64,000 nucleotides of DNA, from contig CAJQRU010000019.1 of assembly GCA_905612355.1 (NCBI GenBank), positions 1 to 64,000 on the forward strand, written 5' to 3'. The translations under genes were made by a program, and so were the position numbers. This document shows positions 1-9,005 of this stretch, piece after piece. Position 1 is the first letter of the stretch. Each line of letters opens with the position of its first letter. The notes under the pieces were generated by a model, which was given only the letters and a program-made list of their open reading frames with translations, ran no database searches and was not told the DNA's origin. The DNA is from an uncultured Gammaproteobacteria bacterium (GTDB lineage Bacteria > Pseudomonadota > Gammaproteobacteria > Arenicellales > UBA868).

Positions 1-76
1 GGTTTTCAAGTTGGCACCGTGATTTATAGACAGACGAAATAACCCCAAGGTAGCCATAACGTCGGCCACCTCGAGC

Positions 77-1333
77 TTAAAATACGGTGCCGGTCAGTTT
101 GAGCGTGAGTGGGGGTGCGCCATTTTTCCTTTTTTCTTTTGCCAGTCGACGGCCGGCTGACCAAGTTCCGCCCTGCAGCATGCGGGCGAGAGGAAAAGCA
201 GGGGTGTTTACTCCAAGACAGTTTCTCACCAGCGGTGCCAACTCATCGAGGAGCGCAACGGTCAGCGCCCTCCATTCGACGATAGGTTCCGAGTCGGGTG
301 CTAGCGGTTGATCGCAAAGACTCGGATCGACTGGAAGAATAACGCCACTGTCGATTAAAAGGCCGCCATTGCGATACTCAGCAAGGCCGGTTAGGCCATC
401 CAACTCAGTCACCACAATCCCCCCCCATTCCAGAGGTTCGAGAAGTGAGTAAACGAGCCATTGACTGAGCTTGTGAAAGGGCACCAGGCCGCTAGCGAAT
501 TGCGCCTGATCTGCTGCGGGGTGGCACCCGACATCGCCCAGTGGCTGGTCGTTGTAATAAAGCCCTTGGGGCCAGATCGAGTTCAGTTTTCGCAACACGT
601 GGGACAAAAGTTCGTCTGCCCGAATGGTATCGCCATCGATACCATTCAAGACTAGGTCGGCGGGGCGTTCCAGAACATCTGCACGTGACGGGTGGGACAG
701 CGCGTGACCGAGCGCATTTAACAACGTCACTCGCTCGTTAATCCCCGGTAGTGTATTGCCCTCGGTGACTTGCAAACCCGTTTGGAGTTGACTCGCGTCC
801 AGTCGAGACAGTGCGGCACTATCGACGCGATGGCGTTGGCCAGGATCAGACGAAAAAAGGCCGCTGTCAAACATTCGCAGGCTGGCAACAGCCAGCCCCT
901 CAGAGCGCTCGTATTGTGTTTGGGTGATTTCATCTCGATAGCGCCATGCGCCACCGGCCCCCGCATCAAGTAGCACGCTGACGACACTCAAATCAATAGC
1001 GACGCGGGAGTATTCAAGGTCGCCCGGAACAGGTTTGCCTAGTGTTGTCTTGGTTAAGTCACCCGCGCGCGTCTCGAAATGTCGCCATCGGCTGTGGTAA
1101 GGCACATCAAGGTCTGGGTAATTAGAACGCGTTTCGTTGGCGACTAGCGTGGCACAAGCGGGTAGCGCATCAAGATTGACTCGAAAATGTGTCAGTCCAT
1201 CGGACCTGGCTGCCTCAAGAACCCAATGGCAGCGCTCACGCACTGCGCTGGCCGACAGAAGCGACAACGCCGCGGCGACTGACTCTGAATCAGTAACTTT
1301 CGAGCTGTCGACCACGGGTCTTGGCAAGGTCAT
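77..1333 (-). CDS. URC4: URC4/urg3 family protein (DUF1688), pyrimidine catabolism
   Basis: DUF1688-type protein of 418 aa. In fungi and bacteria this family works in the URC route of uracil breakdown; its exact reaction is not known to me. The N-terminal part has the family-like stretches HFRVNLDAL and PYHSRWRHFE, and the C-terminal half has WGGIVVTELDGLTGLAEYRNGG. The neighbour immediately upstream on the same strand is the URC1-type gene, and the two reading frames overlap, so they are probably co-transcribed and translationally coupled. The ATG at 1333 was chosen; an in-frame ATG at 1405 would add 24 basic residues lying wholly over the URC1 3' end. No clear Shine-Dalgarno decides between them. 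Any third URC gene, such as uracil phosphoribosyltransferase, would lie left of the window. Confidence 0.85.
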   Translation of the reverse strand: MTLPRPVVDSSKVTDSESVAAALSLLSASAVRERCHWVLEAARSDGLTHFRVNLDALPACATLVANETRSNYPDLDVPYHSRWRHFETRAGDLTKTTLGKPVPGDLEYSRVAIDLSVVSVLLDAGAGGAWRYRDEITQTQYERSEGLAVASLRMFDSGLFSSDPGQRHRVDSAALSRLDASQLQTGLQVTEGNTLPGINERVTLLNALGHALSHPSRADVLERPADLVLNGIDGDTIRADELLSHVLRKLNSIWPQGLYYNDQPLGDVGCHPAADQAQFASGLVPFHKLSQWLVYSLLEPLEWGGIVVTELDGLTGLAEYRNGGLLIDSGVILPVDPSLCDQPLAPDSEPIVEWRALTVALLDELAPLVRNCLGVNTPAFPLARMLQGGTWSAGRRLAKEKRKNGAPPLTLKLTGTVF

Positions 1334-2558
1334 CCTCGGAGAGGACGTCACCGGAAGTGAAATAACCGGCTGCTTTCTTGGCTTCCATCTCGACTTGGGC
1401 GTCATCTGGAATTAAGGCGTCAGGAAGCGATACGCGTTCGCCCACTTGGATACCTTGAGCCACTAGAGCGTCGTACTTCATATTACTCATGGAGACGAAG
1501 CGATCGATCCGAGTGATACCCAACCAGTTCAGAACATCGGGCATGAGTTCCTGGAAACGCACATCCTGAACGCCGGCCACGCACTCGGTGCGTTCGAAAT
1601 AAGCGTCAGCCCGATCACCGCCAATTTGGCGTTTGCGGGCGTTGTAGACGAGGAACTTGGTCACTTCACCCAATGCGCGTCCTTCCTTGCGGTTATAGAC
1701 CACGAGTCCCACGCCATCCTTTTGTGCTTCGCGGACGCATTCTTCTATACCGTGAACAAGATAGGGGCGACAGGTGCAGATATCCGATCCGAACACGTCC
1801 GATCCATTGCACTCGTCATGGACTCGACAGGTCAGGCGATGTCTTTCATCGACAAGATATTCTGGGTTGCCGAAGATATATACCGTGGCGCCGCCGATGG
1901 GAGGTAGAAATACCTTCAGATCATTGCGTGTGACAAGGTCTGAGAACATACCGCCAGTTTGTTCATAAAGAATGCGGCGCAAATCGTGTTCTTCCAGATC
2001 AAAACGCGCTGCCACGCCTGGCAGATGCCAGACCGGCTCCAGTGCGACTTTAGTGACGTTGATTTCACCGCTTTCAAGCAGAATAGCCCCATCGGGTGTT
2101 AAGCCTGATGTGTTTGCATGCATTAGCTCAGGCAAAGAGAGCCGAGCCCGCGTGACGGCAATGCTGGGGCGGATGTCCAGGCCATTGCGGAGTTCTGTCT
2201 CGAAACATTCCGTGACGAGGTGGCCGTACGGGTCAAGCGAGACGATGCGATGGGGCTCCGACCATTGTCGATGCGGCCCAATCGATGTAACGGGTGCGGT
2301 ATTCGTCAGGTCAGGGCGGTGTGATGGATCAAGCGCGCCGGCGGCCACGGCCAGTGCTCGGTAAATTGAATACGAACCAGAATGGGTGCCAATGGCGTTG
2401 TGGCGGCCTTCTGCAGTCAGGTTGGTGACAATAGGTCCGCGGCTTCCCGGATTGTCAGCGCCCCAGTTAATTGGAATAGGGGACTGTCCCCCGCTGGGAT
2501 GCGAGTTAAGGACAATATGCCGACGTCGGTTGTGTTTATCAGATGCTTCAGTCGCCAT
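1290..2558 (-). CDS. URC1: URC1-type GTP cyclohydrolase II-like protein
   Basis: 422-aa protein of the URC1 type: a GTP cyclohydrolase II-like domain in the C-terminal half with a long N-terminal extension of about 210 residues. The zinc ligands of the cyclohydrolase fold are visible as Cys250, Cys261 and Cys263 (RVHDEC and ICTC), with the same spacing as in RibA, and the nucleotide-handling motif is NRKEGRALGE near residue 290. In the URC pathway this protein is thought to act on a ribosylated uracil intermediate rather than in riboflavin synthesis. It is followed directly by URC4, which supports that role over RibA. The ATG at 2558 begins MATEASDK; longer in-frame versions reach into the frmA promoter region and are less likely. 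Transcribed divergently from frmA with 168 bp between the starts. Confidence 0.87.
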   Translation of the reverse strand: MATEASDKHNRRRHIVLNSHPSGGQSPIPINWGADNPGSRGPIVTNLTAEGRHNAIGTHSGSYSIYRALAVAAGALDPSHRPDLTNTAPVTSIGPHRQWSEPHRIVSLDPYGHLVTECFETELRNGLDIRPSIAVTRARLSLPELMHANTSGLTPDGAILLESGEINVTKVALEPVWHLPGVAARFDLEEHDLRRILYEQTGGMFSDLVTRNDLKVFLPPIGGATVYIFGNPEYLVDERHRLTCRVHDECNGSDVFGSDICTCRPYLVHGIEECVREAQKDGVGLVVYNRKEGRALGEVTKFLVYNARKRQIGGDRADAYFERTECVAGVQDVRFQELMPDVLNWLGITRIDRFVSMSNMKYDALVAQGIQVGERVSLPDALIPDDAQVEMEAKKAAGYFTSGDVLSEDDLAKTRGRQLESY

Positions 2559-2726
2559 TACCCGTTTGCCTGTAGTGCTTACGGTATCAGCAGGGAGAAG
2601 CGAGCTCACTCTACGCGCCGATACCTGACAGGTCAACCGGCGGCTCTGACTGAATGGTGCTAAGGAATTGTGCGGGGGGTACAATCAAACGCAGGCAAGA
2701 GCAACATTAGAGATGAGGAGAACGAC

Positions 2727-3839
2727 ATGGTCGCAAGCCGCGCTGCGGTCGCCCACCAGGCGGGCAAGCCGCTCACTGTCGAAACGATCGAAGTGCAGGG
2801 TCCGCGTGAAGGGGAAGTGCTCGTTGAGATTAAGGCAACGGGTATCTGTCATACCGACGCCTTTACGCTGTCTGGAGCAGATCCAGAGGGACTCTTCCCA
2901 TCAGTCCTGGGCCATGAAGGGGCCGGAGTTGTTGTAGACACAGGTGCTGGCGTCACCAGTGTTAAGAAGGGCGATCACGTTATTCCGCTCTATACCCCGG
3001 AGTGCCGCCAGTGCGATTACTGCACATCCGGTCGTACGAATCTGTGTCAGGCCATTCGGGAAACACAGGGCCAAGGATTGATGCCAGACGAGACCAGTCG
3101 TCTGTCACTGAATGGGGATCGGTTATTCCATTACATGGGGACATCGACATTCTCGAACTATACGGTCTTGCCGGAAATTGCAGTGGCAAAGATCAGAGAA
3201 GATGCGCCCTTTGACAAGGTTTGCTACATCGGCTGTGGTGTAACGACCGGTATCGGCGCTGTGATCAACACGGCCAAAGTCAGGCCCGGCTCAAATGTTG
3301 TGGTCTTCGGTTTGGGCGGCATCGGGTTGAATGTGGTGCAGGGTGCAAGGATGGTCGGTGCAAACAGGATCGTCGGGGTTGACTTGAATCCCGAGCGCGA
3401 AGTGTTGGCCCGACAGTTCGGTGTGACAGATTTTGTTAATCCGAGTGAACTCGAAGGAGATTTAGTGGCGTATCTCGTTGAGTTGACTGGTGGAGGTGCC
3501 GATTACAGTTTTGAATGTATCGGTAATGTGGAGGTCATGCGTCAGGCACTTGAATGTTGCCACAAGGGCTGGGGCGAGAGCATCATCATCGGTGTTGCTC
3601 CATCTGGTGCTGAAATCTCGACTCGACCGTTTCAGTTGGTAACCGGCCGGGTATGGCGGGGCACTGCGTTTGGTGGTGCGCGAGGCCGAACCGAGGTGCC
3701 TAAAATTGTCGACTGGTATATGGAAGGCAAGATCAATATTGACGATCTGATCACCCACACCATGCCTCTAGAGGATATCAACAGTGCTTTTGACTTGATG
3801 CACGAAGGCAAATCGATTCGAAGCGTTGTTCTTTATTGA
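2727..3839 (+). CDS. frmA: S-(hydroxymethyl)glutathione dehydrogenase (class III alcohol dehydrogenase)
   Basis: Zinc-dependent dehydrogenase of 370 aa that oxidises the formaldehyde-glutathione adduct to S-formylglutathione with NAD, in the cytoplasm. Catalytic zinc ligands are seen at Cys41 (GICHTD) and His63 (GHEGAG), and a third Cys in IGCGVTTG. The structural zinc lobe has Cys93, 96, 99 and 107 (PECRQCDYC then NLC). The NAD fold has GLGGIGLN. Length is typical of the family. The start ATG at 2727 has GAGGAG six bases upstream; an earlier in-frame start at 2670 lacks this. No S-formylglutathione hydrolase gene lies beside it. The formate it helps produce could feed formate-THF ligase (fhs) about 6 kb away; that link is inference. 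Confidence 0.95.
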   Translation: MVASRAAVAHQAGKPLTVETIEVQGPREGEVLVEIKATGICHTDAFTLSGADPEGLFPSVLGHEGAGVVVDTGAGVTSVKKGDHVIPLYTPECRQCDYCTSGRTNLCQAIRETQGQGLMPDETSRLSLNGDRLFHYMGTSTFSNYTVLPEIAVAKIREDAPFDKVCYIGCGVTTGIGAVINTAKVRPGSNVVVFGLGGIGLNVVQGARMVGANRIVGVDLNPEREVLARQFGVTDFVNPSELEGDLVAYLVELTGGGADYSFECIGNVEVMRQALECCHKGWGESIIIGVAPSGAEISTRPFQLVTGRVWRGTAFGGARGRTEVPKIVDWYMEGKINIDDLITHTMPLEDINSAFDLMHEGKSIRSVVLY

Positions 3840-3871
3840 GTGAGGTTGACGTATCAGCTCGGCGGATTAAA

Positions 3872-5125
3872 TCAGGGAATCACATCAGAAAGAGTCACGG
3901 TTACGGTGTCAACCGTGTTGACAGTTACAGGTCGGGTTACGCCGATGATATCACCACGGGTCGGCATGGCATTGCCGGTTCGTGATATGCGGGCAACGAT
4001 CTCTACCTGTTCGACGTCGGAAAGTTTCTGACTTGGCATCACAGCCAAACTGTCATCGAGGATAACGCGCAGCGGAAATTCAACCGCGCGACGACGTGTG
4101 ATTGCAATGGGCATTTTGCTCCCGCCGATGGGCCGAGCGTAGACAAACACGGTGTCGGTGGTGCTGACCATTTGCTCCACGGCTGGATCTAGCTCGACAA
4201 GAATTGAGAGTCGTGCCGGGGGTGCTGAGGAGTTCAGAGCTGAGTCAGTGCTTGATGTGGATGATAGTGTGACGCCAGACGTCGCGGCTCGAGACTGGGC
4301 TGAAGCGATCATGGCAGTAACCTCTTTATGCGCCTCCTTGTTGTCGACAACCAGTCCCTGCAGGTGGGTCAAGTAAACGAGAGCTGTGGAGAGATCATGT
4401 TTTTCATCTGCGGCCATTGCCGCTAACCATAGTGCCTGTATTTGGTTCGGGTTGATTTGGAGTGCCCGTTCAAGGAGGGCAGTCGGTTTGCCCGTTAGAT
4501 CCCCATTGTTCGCCATCGCCAGTGCGTCCGCATAACGTGCCAGCAGATCTGCATTATTTTCATCAAGCGCTTGCCATCGTTCGAACAAGGGCACAGCATC
4601 GGCATAGCGACGTAGACTCATATAGGCATTTGTGAGTAGCAAGAGGCCGCGTAGATCATCCGGGTTCTGGGTGACTTTTTTTTCCAGCTGTTCGATTAGG
4701 ACCGCTACCGGCGGCAGTTTCTTTTCACTGATAGTCTTAGGCGAGGCGGCTGGGGTGTAATCGGACATTAGGACTTCGGGTGTTCCGAACATCAGATAAA
4801 GGCCGGCCGCCGCGAAGGGGAAAATCAAACCGATCAACACGGCGGTTGGAAGGGCGCTCCGGTTTGGTGGTCCATGGACAACGTCGTCGCCTATATCGGA
4901 CAACAAAGCTCGTTCGAGCTCAGAGCGGGCGCTAGGGTAGTCGGCCGCATCAAGGCGTCCAGAGGCCACATCGGAGTCAAGTTCTATTAGCCGATGACGG
5001 GCAAGCTCCAGGTTGACCTCGCGCCCACTGGGGCCACCGGTGGAAACCGAGCGTAGCAGCGGTAACAGTATCAGGATTAAGGCAATGAGCAGCAGCGTTC
5101 CGGACAACGCAAGAAAAATGATCAT
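3872..5125 (-). CDS. ccmI: cytochrome c maturation protein CcmI (CycH)
   Basis: 417-aa apocytochrome c chaperone of the System I maturation pathway. Two membrane segments near the N-terminus (about residues 2-22 and 90-112) frame a cytoplasmic loop, and a TPR region follows (from about residue 140) that binds the C-terminus of apocytochromes in the periplasm. The tail after about residue 290 is a CycH-like C-terminal domain with the stretch LVELDPAV. The start ATG at 5125 overlaps the ccmH stop as ATGA, showing translational coupling. Last gene of the ccm run; it converges on frmA with 32 bp between stops, where no clear terminator is seen. Confidence 0.9.
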   Translation of the reverse strand: MIIFLALSGTLLLIALILILLPLLRSVSTGGPSGREVNLELARHRLIELDSDVASGRLDAADYPSARSELERALLSDIGDDVVHGPPNRSALPTAVLIGLIFPFAAAGLYLMFGTPEVLMSDYTPAASPKTISEKKLPPVAVLIEQLEKKVTQNPDDLRGLLLLTNAYMSLRRYADAVPLFERWQALDENNADLLARYADALAMANNGDLTGKPTALLERALQINPNQIQALWLAAMAADEKHDLSTALVYLTHLQGLVVDNKEAHKEVTAMIASAQSRAATSGVTLSSTSSTDSALNSSAPPARLSILVELDPAVEQMVSTTDTVFVYARPIGGSKMPIAITRRRAVEFPLRVILDDSLAVMPSQKLSDVEQVEIVARISRTGNAMPTRGDIIGVTRPVTVNTVDTVTVTLSDVIP

Positions 5126-5607
5126 TGATCTTTCTGTGGTGTGTTCAGCAACGTCTTCAATCGCTGTTGTTCGCCGGTTGACAAGGTCGGTTTCGGATGT
5201 GTTCGACGGCCCGTGGTGCGAACAAAAATGACCAAGCCAAGGGCCAGCATGAGCGCGGGCCCGCTCCACAGGAGCATTGTTCTCATTCGAAGAGGTGGCC
5301 GATAGAGAATGAAGTCTCCGTAGCGATCGACCATGAAACGGATAATTGAATCATCACTCTCACCCGATTCGATCAGTTGGTGGGTTTTCAAACGGAGATC
5401 ACGCGCGAGTTCGGCGTTGGAGTCTGCGAGGGTTTGATTTTGGCAAACCAGGCAGCGCAGTTCATTGATTAGGCGGTAATAGCGAGATTCATAGGGCGCT
5501 TGACTGAAGTTAAGTTCTTCGGTAGCGAGCGCCGCAGTGCCTGTCGCCAATACAAAAACTATCGAGATGGTTACCCGGCTGACAAAAGTCGGGTATCGGT
5601 CAATCAT
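5122..5607 (-). CDS. ccmH: cytochrome c maturation protein CcmH (thiol-disulfide factor)
   Basis: 161-aa periplasmic, membrane-anchored protein that keeps the heme-binding cysteines of apocytochrome c reduced. An N-terminal signal peptide is present, followed by the diagnostic LRCLVCQNQ motif, a helical domain, and a C-terminal membrane segment (MLLWSGPALMLALGLVIF). The ATG at 5607 was chosen because it gives a normal signal peptide; an in-frame TTG at 5640 would overlap ccmF. It lies 22 bp after ccmF and overlaps ccmI by the ATGA motif. The thioredoxin-like ccmG usually found just upstream is absent here. Confidence 0.92.
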   Translation of the reverse strand: MIDRYPTFVSRVTISIVFVLATGTAALATEELNFSQAPYESRYYRLINELRCLVCQNQTLADSNAELARDLRLKTHQLIESGESDDSIIRFMVDRYGDFILYRPPLRMRTMLLWSGPALMLALGLVIFVRTTGRRTHPKPTLSTGEQQRLKTLLNTPQKDQ

Positions 5608-5629
5608 CCTAAAGCACTGTCGTTTCAAT

Positions 5630-7612
5630 CTAAATGCCAACGGACGGCGTGGTTACGGTACTCGGGGAGCGGTTACGAATGCCTGACGGCAACCGGTATC
5701 GGCGATCAAATCCTGCAATGAGCCCACCGATGGCAATGAGCAGGGCGCCGAGCCAGATCCAGCGAATAAAGGGTTTGAGGTAGAGTCGCAGGCCCCAACT
5801 GCGCCCGTCATCCAGCGGTTCGCCCAGTGAAACATACAGATCACGCATTAAGCCAGCTTCTATACCGGCTTCGGTCATTGGATTTCGTTGGATTTGATAA
5901 GTCCGCTTTTCGGGTTCTAATCGACTAACGGGAAGACCGTCCTTCAACACGGTGATAACGCCTCGTTGGGCCAGATAATTAGGCCCCCGAACATCGATGA
6001 CGCCGTCGAAGCGAAAGTCATAGCCTCCTATTAATTGGTGATCCCCCGGTGCCATTCGGACCTGCTTTTCAACGCTAAACGCTGAGGTCAGAGCAATACC
6101 GATGGCGAAAACACCGACTCCAACATGCGCTAGGGTCATCCCGTAAAAACTTGAAGGCGTGTTTCGAAGACGCCGCCAGCGATTACCCCCGGACGTGCGA
6201 CTCCATACCCCCACCACCGCGGTCGCAAAAGTCCAGACGCCAAGGGTCACGCCGAAGATCGCAACGCTTGAATAATGAGGCATGTTGAAGACTGGCCATA
6301 ACACACCAATAACAAAGCTGATCAGGAGTACGGGGGTCAAGATCCATAAAAGCCGCTTGATCTTATCTTGTTTCCAGCGGATGACTGAGGCTGTGCCAAG
6401 GAGCAGGACCAGCGGGGCAGTCAACGGAACAAAGACACTATTGAAATAGGGTGCGCCGACGGAGATTTTTCCAAGTCCTAGCGCATCCATAACGAGTGGA
6501 TACAAGGTGCCGAGCAGAATGGTGGCTGTGGTCACCATCAGCAGAATGTTATTAATCAGGATGAGTGATTCTCGAGATATCGGTGATGTCACCAAGGTAG
6601 AACGCACCGAGGGCGCGCGCCAGGCGTACAACCCAAGGGATAAGCCCACCACTAGAGATAAAAAGATCAGAATGAAAACACCGCGGGCGGGGTCGTTGGC
6701 AAAAGCGTGTACTGAGGTCAGGATACCAGAGCGGACCAGAAAGGTTCCCAGCAGTGACAATGAAAACGCGACCAGTGCTAAGAGTACGGTCCAGGCTTTA
6801 AATACGCCACGTTTCTCCGTCGCTGCCAGTGAATGCACTAGGGCAGTCCCAACCAGCCACGGCATAAAGGATGCATTTTCAACGGGGTCCCAGAACCACC
6901 AGCCGCCCCAGCCCAGTTCGTTGTACGCCCACCAACTGCCCAGAGCAATTCCAATGGTTAAAAAACTCCAGGCAAACAGAGTCCATGGCCTGGACCAGCG
7001 CGCCCACGCGCCGTCAAGACGACCGGCCAGAAGGGCGGCGATGCCGAATGCAAAAGGCACAGAAAAGCCGACGTAACCCAAATAGAGGATTGGCGGATGT
7101 ATCGCGAGGCCCGGATCCTGCAACAACGGATTGAGATCATTGCCCTCCAGTGGAATGGGAAATTGACGCGCGAAAGGGCTGGAGGTCATGATGATGAAGA
7201 GAAGAAAACCAGTGCTCACTAGTCCCATTACCGCGATGACGCGGGCCCGCATTTCCTGGGGTATAGCCGAACTGTATCTCTCAACAGCGCCAGTCCATCC
7301 AGCGAGGATCAGTGCCCACAGCAATAAGGATCCCTCGTGCCCCGCCCAGACGCCGGAGATCAGATAAATCACTGGCAGTTGGGTGTTCGAGTTAAACGCG
7401 ACATAGCGAACAGAGAAATCATGGCTTAGAAATGACACGGTTAGGCAGGCATAGGCTAAGCCAACAAAAACTAGTTGAGACCAGGCGGCTGAGCGAGCCA
7501 GGTTCATCCAATGGCCGTGGTTACGGTGTGCGCCCAGTAGTGGGAATGTGCCCTGCACAATGGCGCACAGAAGGGCAAGTATCAGGCTAAAGGTACCGAG
7601 TTCGGGAATCAT
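5630..7612 (-). CDS. ccmF: heme lyase subunit CcmF
   Basis: 660-aa integral membrane protein that, with CcmH and CcmI, attaches heme to apocytochrome c. It has many hydrophobic segments and the family tryptophan-rich motif WGGWWFWDPVENASFMPW about one third along the protein. Histidines that ligate heme in this family are expected in loops such as AGHEGSLL. A large periplasmic domain lies near the C-terminus before a last membrane segment. The start ATG at 7612 overlaps the ccmE stop as ATGA. Downstream is ccmH at 22 bp, with no ccmG in between. Confidence 0.96.
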   Translation of the reverse strand: MIPELGTFSLILALLCAIVQGTFPLLGAHRNHGHWMNLARSAAWSQLVFVGLAYACLTVSFLSHDFSVRYVAFNSNTQLPVIYLISGVWAGHEGSLLLWALILAGWTGAVERYSSAIPQEMRARVIAVMGLVSTGFLLFIIMTSSPFARQFPIPLEGNDLNPLLQDPGLAIHPPILYLGYVGFSVPFAFGIAALLAGRLDGAWARWSRPWTLFAWSFLTIGIALGSWWAYNELGWGGWWFWDPVENASFMPWLVGTALVHSLAATEKRGVFKAWTVLLALVAFSLSLLGTFLVRSGILTSVHAFANDPARGVFILIFLSLVVGLSLGLYAWRAPSVRSTLVTSPISRESLILINNILLMVTTATILLGTLYPLVMDALGLGKISVGAPYFNSVFVPLTAPLVLLLGTASVIRWKQDKIKRLLWILTPVLLISFVIGVLWPVFNMPHYSSVAIFGVTLGVWTFATAVVGVWSRTSGGNRWRRLRNTPSSFYGMTLAHVGVGVFAIGIALTSAFSVEKQVRMAPGDHQLIGGYDFRFDGVIDVRGPNYLAQRGVITVLKDGLPVSRLEPEKRTYQIQRNPMTEAGIEAGLMRDLYVSLGEPLDDGRSWGLRLYLKPFIRWIWLGALLIAIGGLIAGFDRRYRLPSGIRNRSPSTVTTPSVGI

Positions 7613-8043
7613 TGATCGACCGCCATCACTTTGCGTAGGGCATCATTAACCTCTGGTGGCATATAGGTTTCATCATGCTTGGCAAGGACTTGCTGTGCTA
7701 AAAACCTGCCGCTCGAATCGAGTTTTCCTTGCGTGACGATACCTTGTCCTTCCCGGAAAAGATCGGGAAGTATGCCTTCATATGCGACGGTAACCTGTTC
7801 GGCCAAGTCGGTTAGGACAAAAGTGACTCCGAGGTTCTCCCCACGTTGAATGCTCCCGGACACGACCATTCCTCCGAGTCGAATGGTCGTGTTAGACGGT
7901 GCGGTGCCGTCGACAATCTGGGAGGGGGAAAAGAAAAGATTGATATTCTCCCGCAGGGCCAACAGCGCCAGACCTGTTGCGATGGTGCAGCCGACCACAA
8001 TCAACCCGACCATGATCAGTCGTTGGCGGCGTCTCGGCGTCAA
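7609..8043 (-). CDS. ccmE: heme chaperone CcmE
   Basis: 144-aa periplasmic heme chaperone with one N-terminal membrane anchor. The covalent heme-binding motif HDETYMPPEV is intact near residue 122-131, with the His and Tyr expected in the family. The start appears to be TTG at 8043: this gives MTPRRRQRL, matching the usual basic N-terminus of CcmE, and overlaps the ccmD stop as TTGA. The first ATG, ten codons later, would remove the basic residues in front of the membrane anchor. It overlaps ccmF as ATGA. The use of TTG probably keeps translation dependent on ccmD. Confidence 0.93.
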   Translation of the reverse strand: MTPRRRQRLIMVGLIVVGCTIATGLALLALRENINLFFSPSQIVDGTAPSNTTIRLGGMVVSGSIQRGENLGVTFVLTDLAEQVTVAYEGILPDLFREGQGIVTQGKLDSSGRFLAQQVLAKHDETYMPPEVNDALRKVMAVDQ

Positions 8044-8198
8044 TCAGAAGGTCCTTGTTGAGAGTTACTGAGGGTGCGAAGTAGCGTTCTAAGGTTGGTG
8101 ATAGAGAACGCCACAGTGCCGCCAAGCACGACAACGCACAGAAAGTACGCCGACCATACATAAGCGCCGTATCCGCCCATAGCAAAAAATTCGCGCAT
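8040..8198 (-). CDS. ccmD: heme exporter protein CcmD
   Basis: Small 52-aa membrane protein found by reading the gap between ccmC and ccmE. It begins MREFFAMGGYGAYVW, the hallmark N-terminus of CcmD, followed by a single membrane helix (about residues 16-34) and a basic cytoplasmic tail. CcmD helps release heme-loaded CcmE from the CcmABC complex. Its ATG shares one base with the ccmC stop (TAATG) and its TGA overlaps the TTG start of ccmE. Position, size and motif agree, so this call is secure despite its length. Confidence 0.92.
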   Translation of the reverse strand: MREFFAMGGYGAYVWSAYFLCVVVLGGTVAFSITNLRTLLRTLSNSQQGPSD

Positions 8199-8980
8199 TA
8201 TCTTGCCGGAGACAGGGTTTTGACCCAGGACGCGCGCTTTTCTTGTTTCAATAGACCGGCCCGGACGCCTAGCATCAGCACGGTTAAGTAATGCATTTTG
8301 AATGCAATGCCCATAATCAGCAACGGCACGAGCATGTCAATATGGATAGAGGGTGCGCCAAGCTTGGTCACTGTGGCACCTTGGTGCAAAGTGTTCCACC
8401 ATTCAACTGAGTAATGAATGATCGGCAGGTTAACGAGGCCGACCAGGGCGAGAACGGCGCCAGCACGGCCCGCTGTCCGACGGTCATCGATTGCAGAATC
8501 CAGTGCAAGATAACCGAGGTAGAGCAGTAACAGCACCAATTCTGAAGTCAGACGTGCGTCCCATACCCACCAGGCGCCCCACATGGGCTTCCCCCAGATT
8601 GAACCGGTTGCCAGAGCCAGGAAAGTGTAGGTGGCTCCGATGAGTGCACTGGTTCGGGCCACGATGAAGCCGACTTTGATATGCCAGATGAGACCGACAG
8701 CGCCGGCGATGGCAAACACGACATAGACCGCCATTGACAACCATGCGGCAGGAACGTGTACAAAGATAATCCGATAAGCGTGACCCTGTTGGTAGTCAGG
8801 AGGCGCGACTACTAGCGCACCGTAAAGTCCGATTCCAAAACACGCGACAGCGGCCCAGGCAAACCACGGCGTTAGCTGTGTTGCGAGCCGATAAACAGAT
8901 GGCGGGGATCCTAGCCGATGGAAAGCAGTGCCTAGGGAAATATCAGAGTGGCCGGATTGGTCAGATCGAGGTAATGACAT
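8198..8980 (-). CDS. ccmC: heme exporter permease CcmC
   Basis: 260-aa inner-membrane protein that delivers heme to CcmE. About six hydrophobic helices are visible, and the tryptophan-rich WWD-type motif reads MWGAWWVWDARLTSEL. Heme-ligating histidines are expected in loops; candidates include IIFVHVPAAW and IIHYSVEWWNTLHQG. The ATG at 8980 follows the DapA-family gene by 25 bp, so the ccm genes appear to be at the end of an fhs-dapA-ccm transcript. ccmA and ccmB, which normally precede ccmC, are not in the window. Confidence 0.95.
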   Translation of the reverse strand: MSLPRSDQSGHSDISLGTAFHRLGSPPSVYRLATQLTPWFAWAAVACFGIGLYGALVVAPPDYQQGHAYRIIFVHVPAAWLSMAVYVVFAIAGAVGLIWHIKVGFIVARTSALIGATYTFLALATGSIWGKPMWGAWWVWDARLTSELVLLLLYLGYLALDSAIDDRRTAGRAGAVLALVGLVNLPIIHYSVEWWNTLHQGATVTKLGAPSIHIDMLVPLLIMGIAFKMHYLTVLMLGVRAGLLKQEKRASWVKTLSPAR

Positions 8981-9005
8981 CGATACAAGACGCGCGAGTG
9001 GCGCC

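Noticed and set aside
1290-2558. ribA (riboflavin GTP cyclohydrolase II)
   Set aside because: Long N-terminal extension and direct coupling to a DUF1688 gene fit URC1 better.
6507-7076. 189-codon plus-strand frame
   Set aside because: Antisense shadow of ccmF, which has clear family motifs in the other strand.
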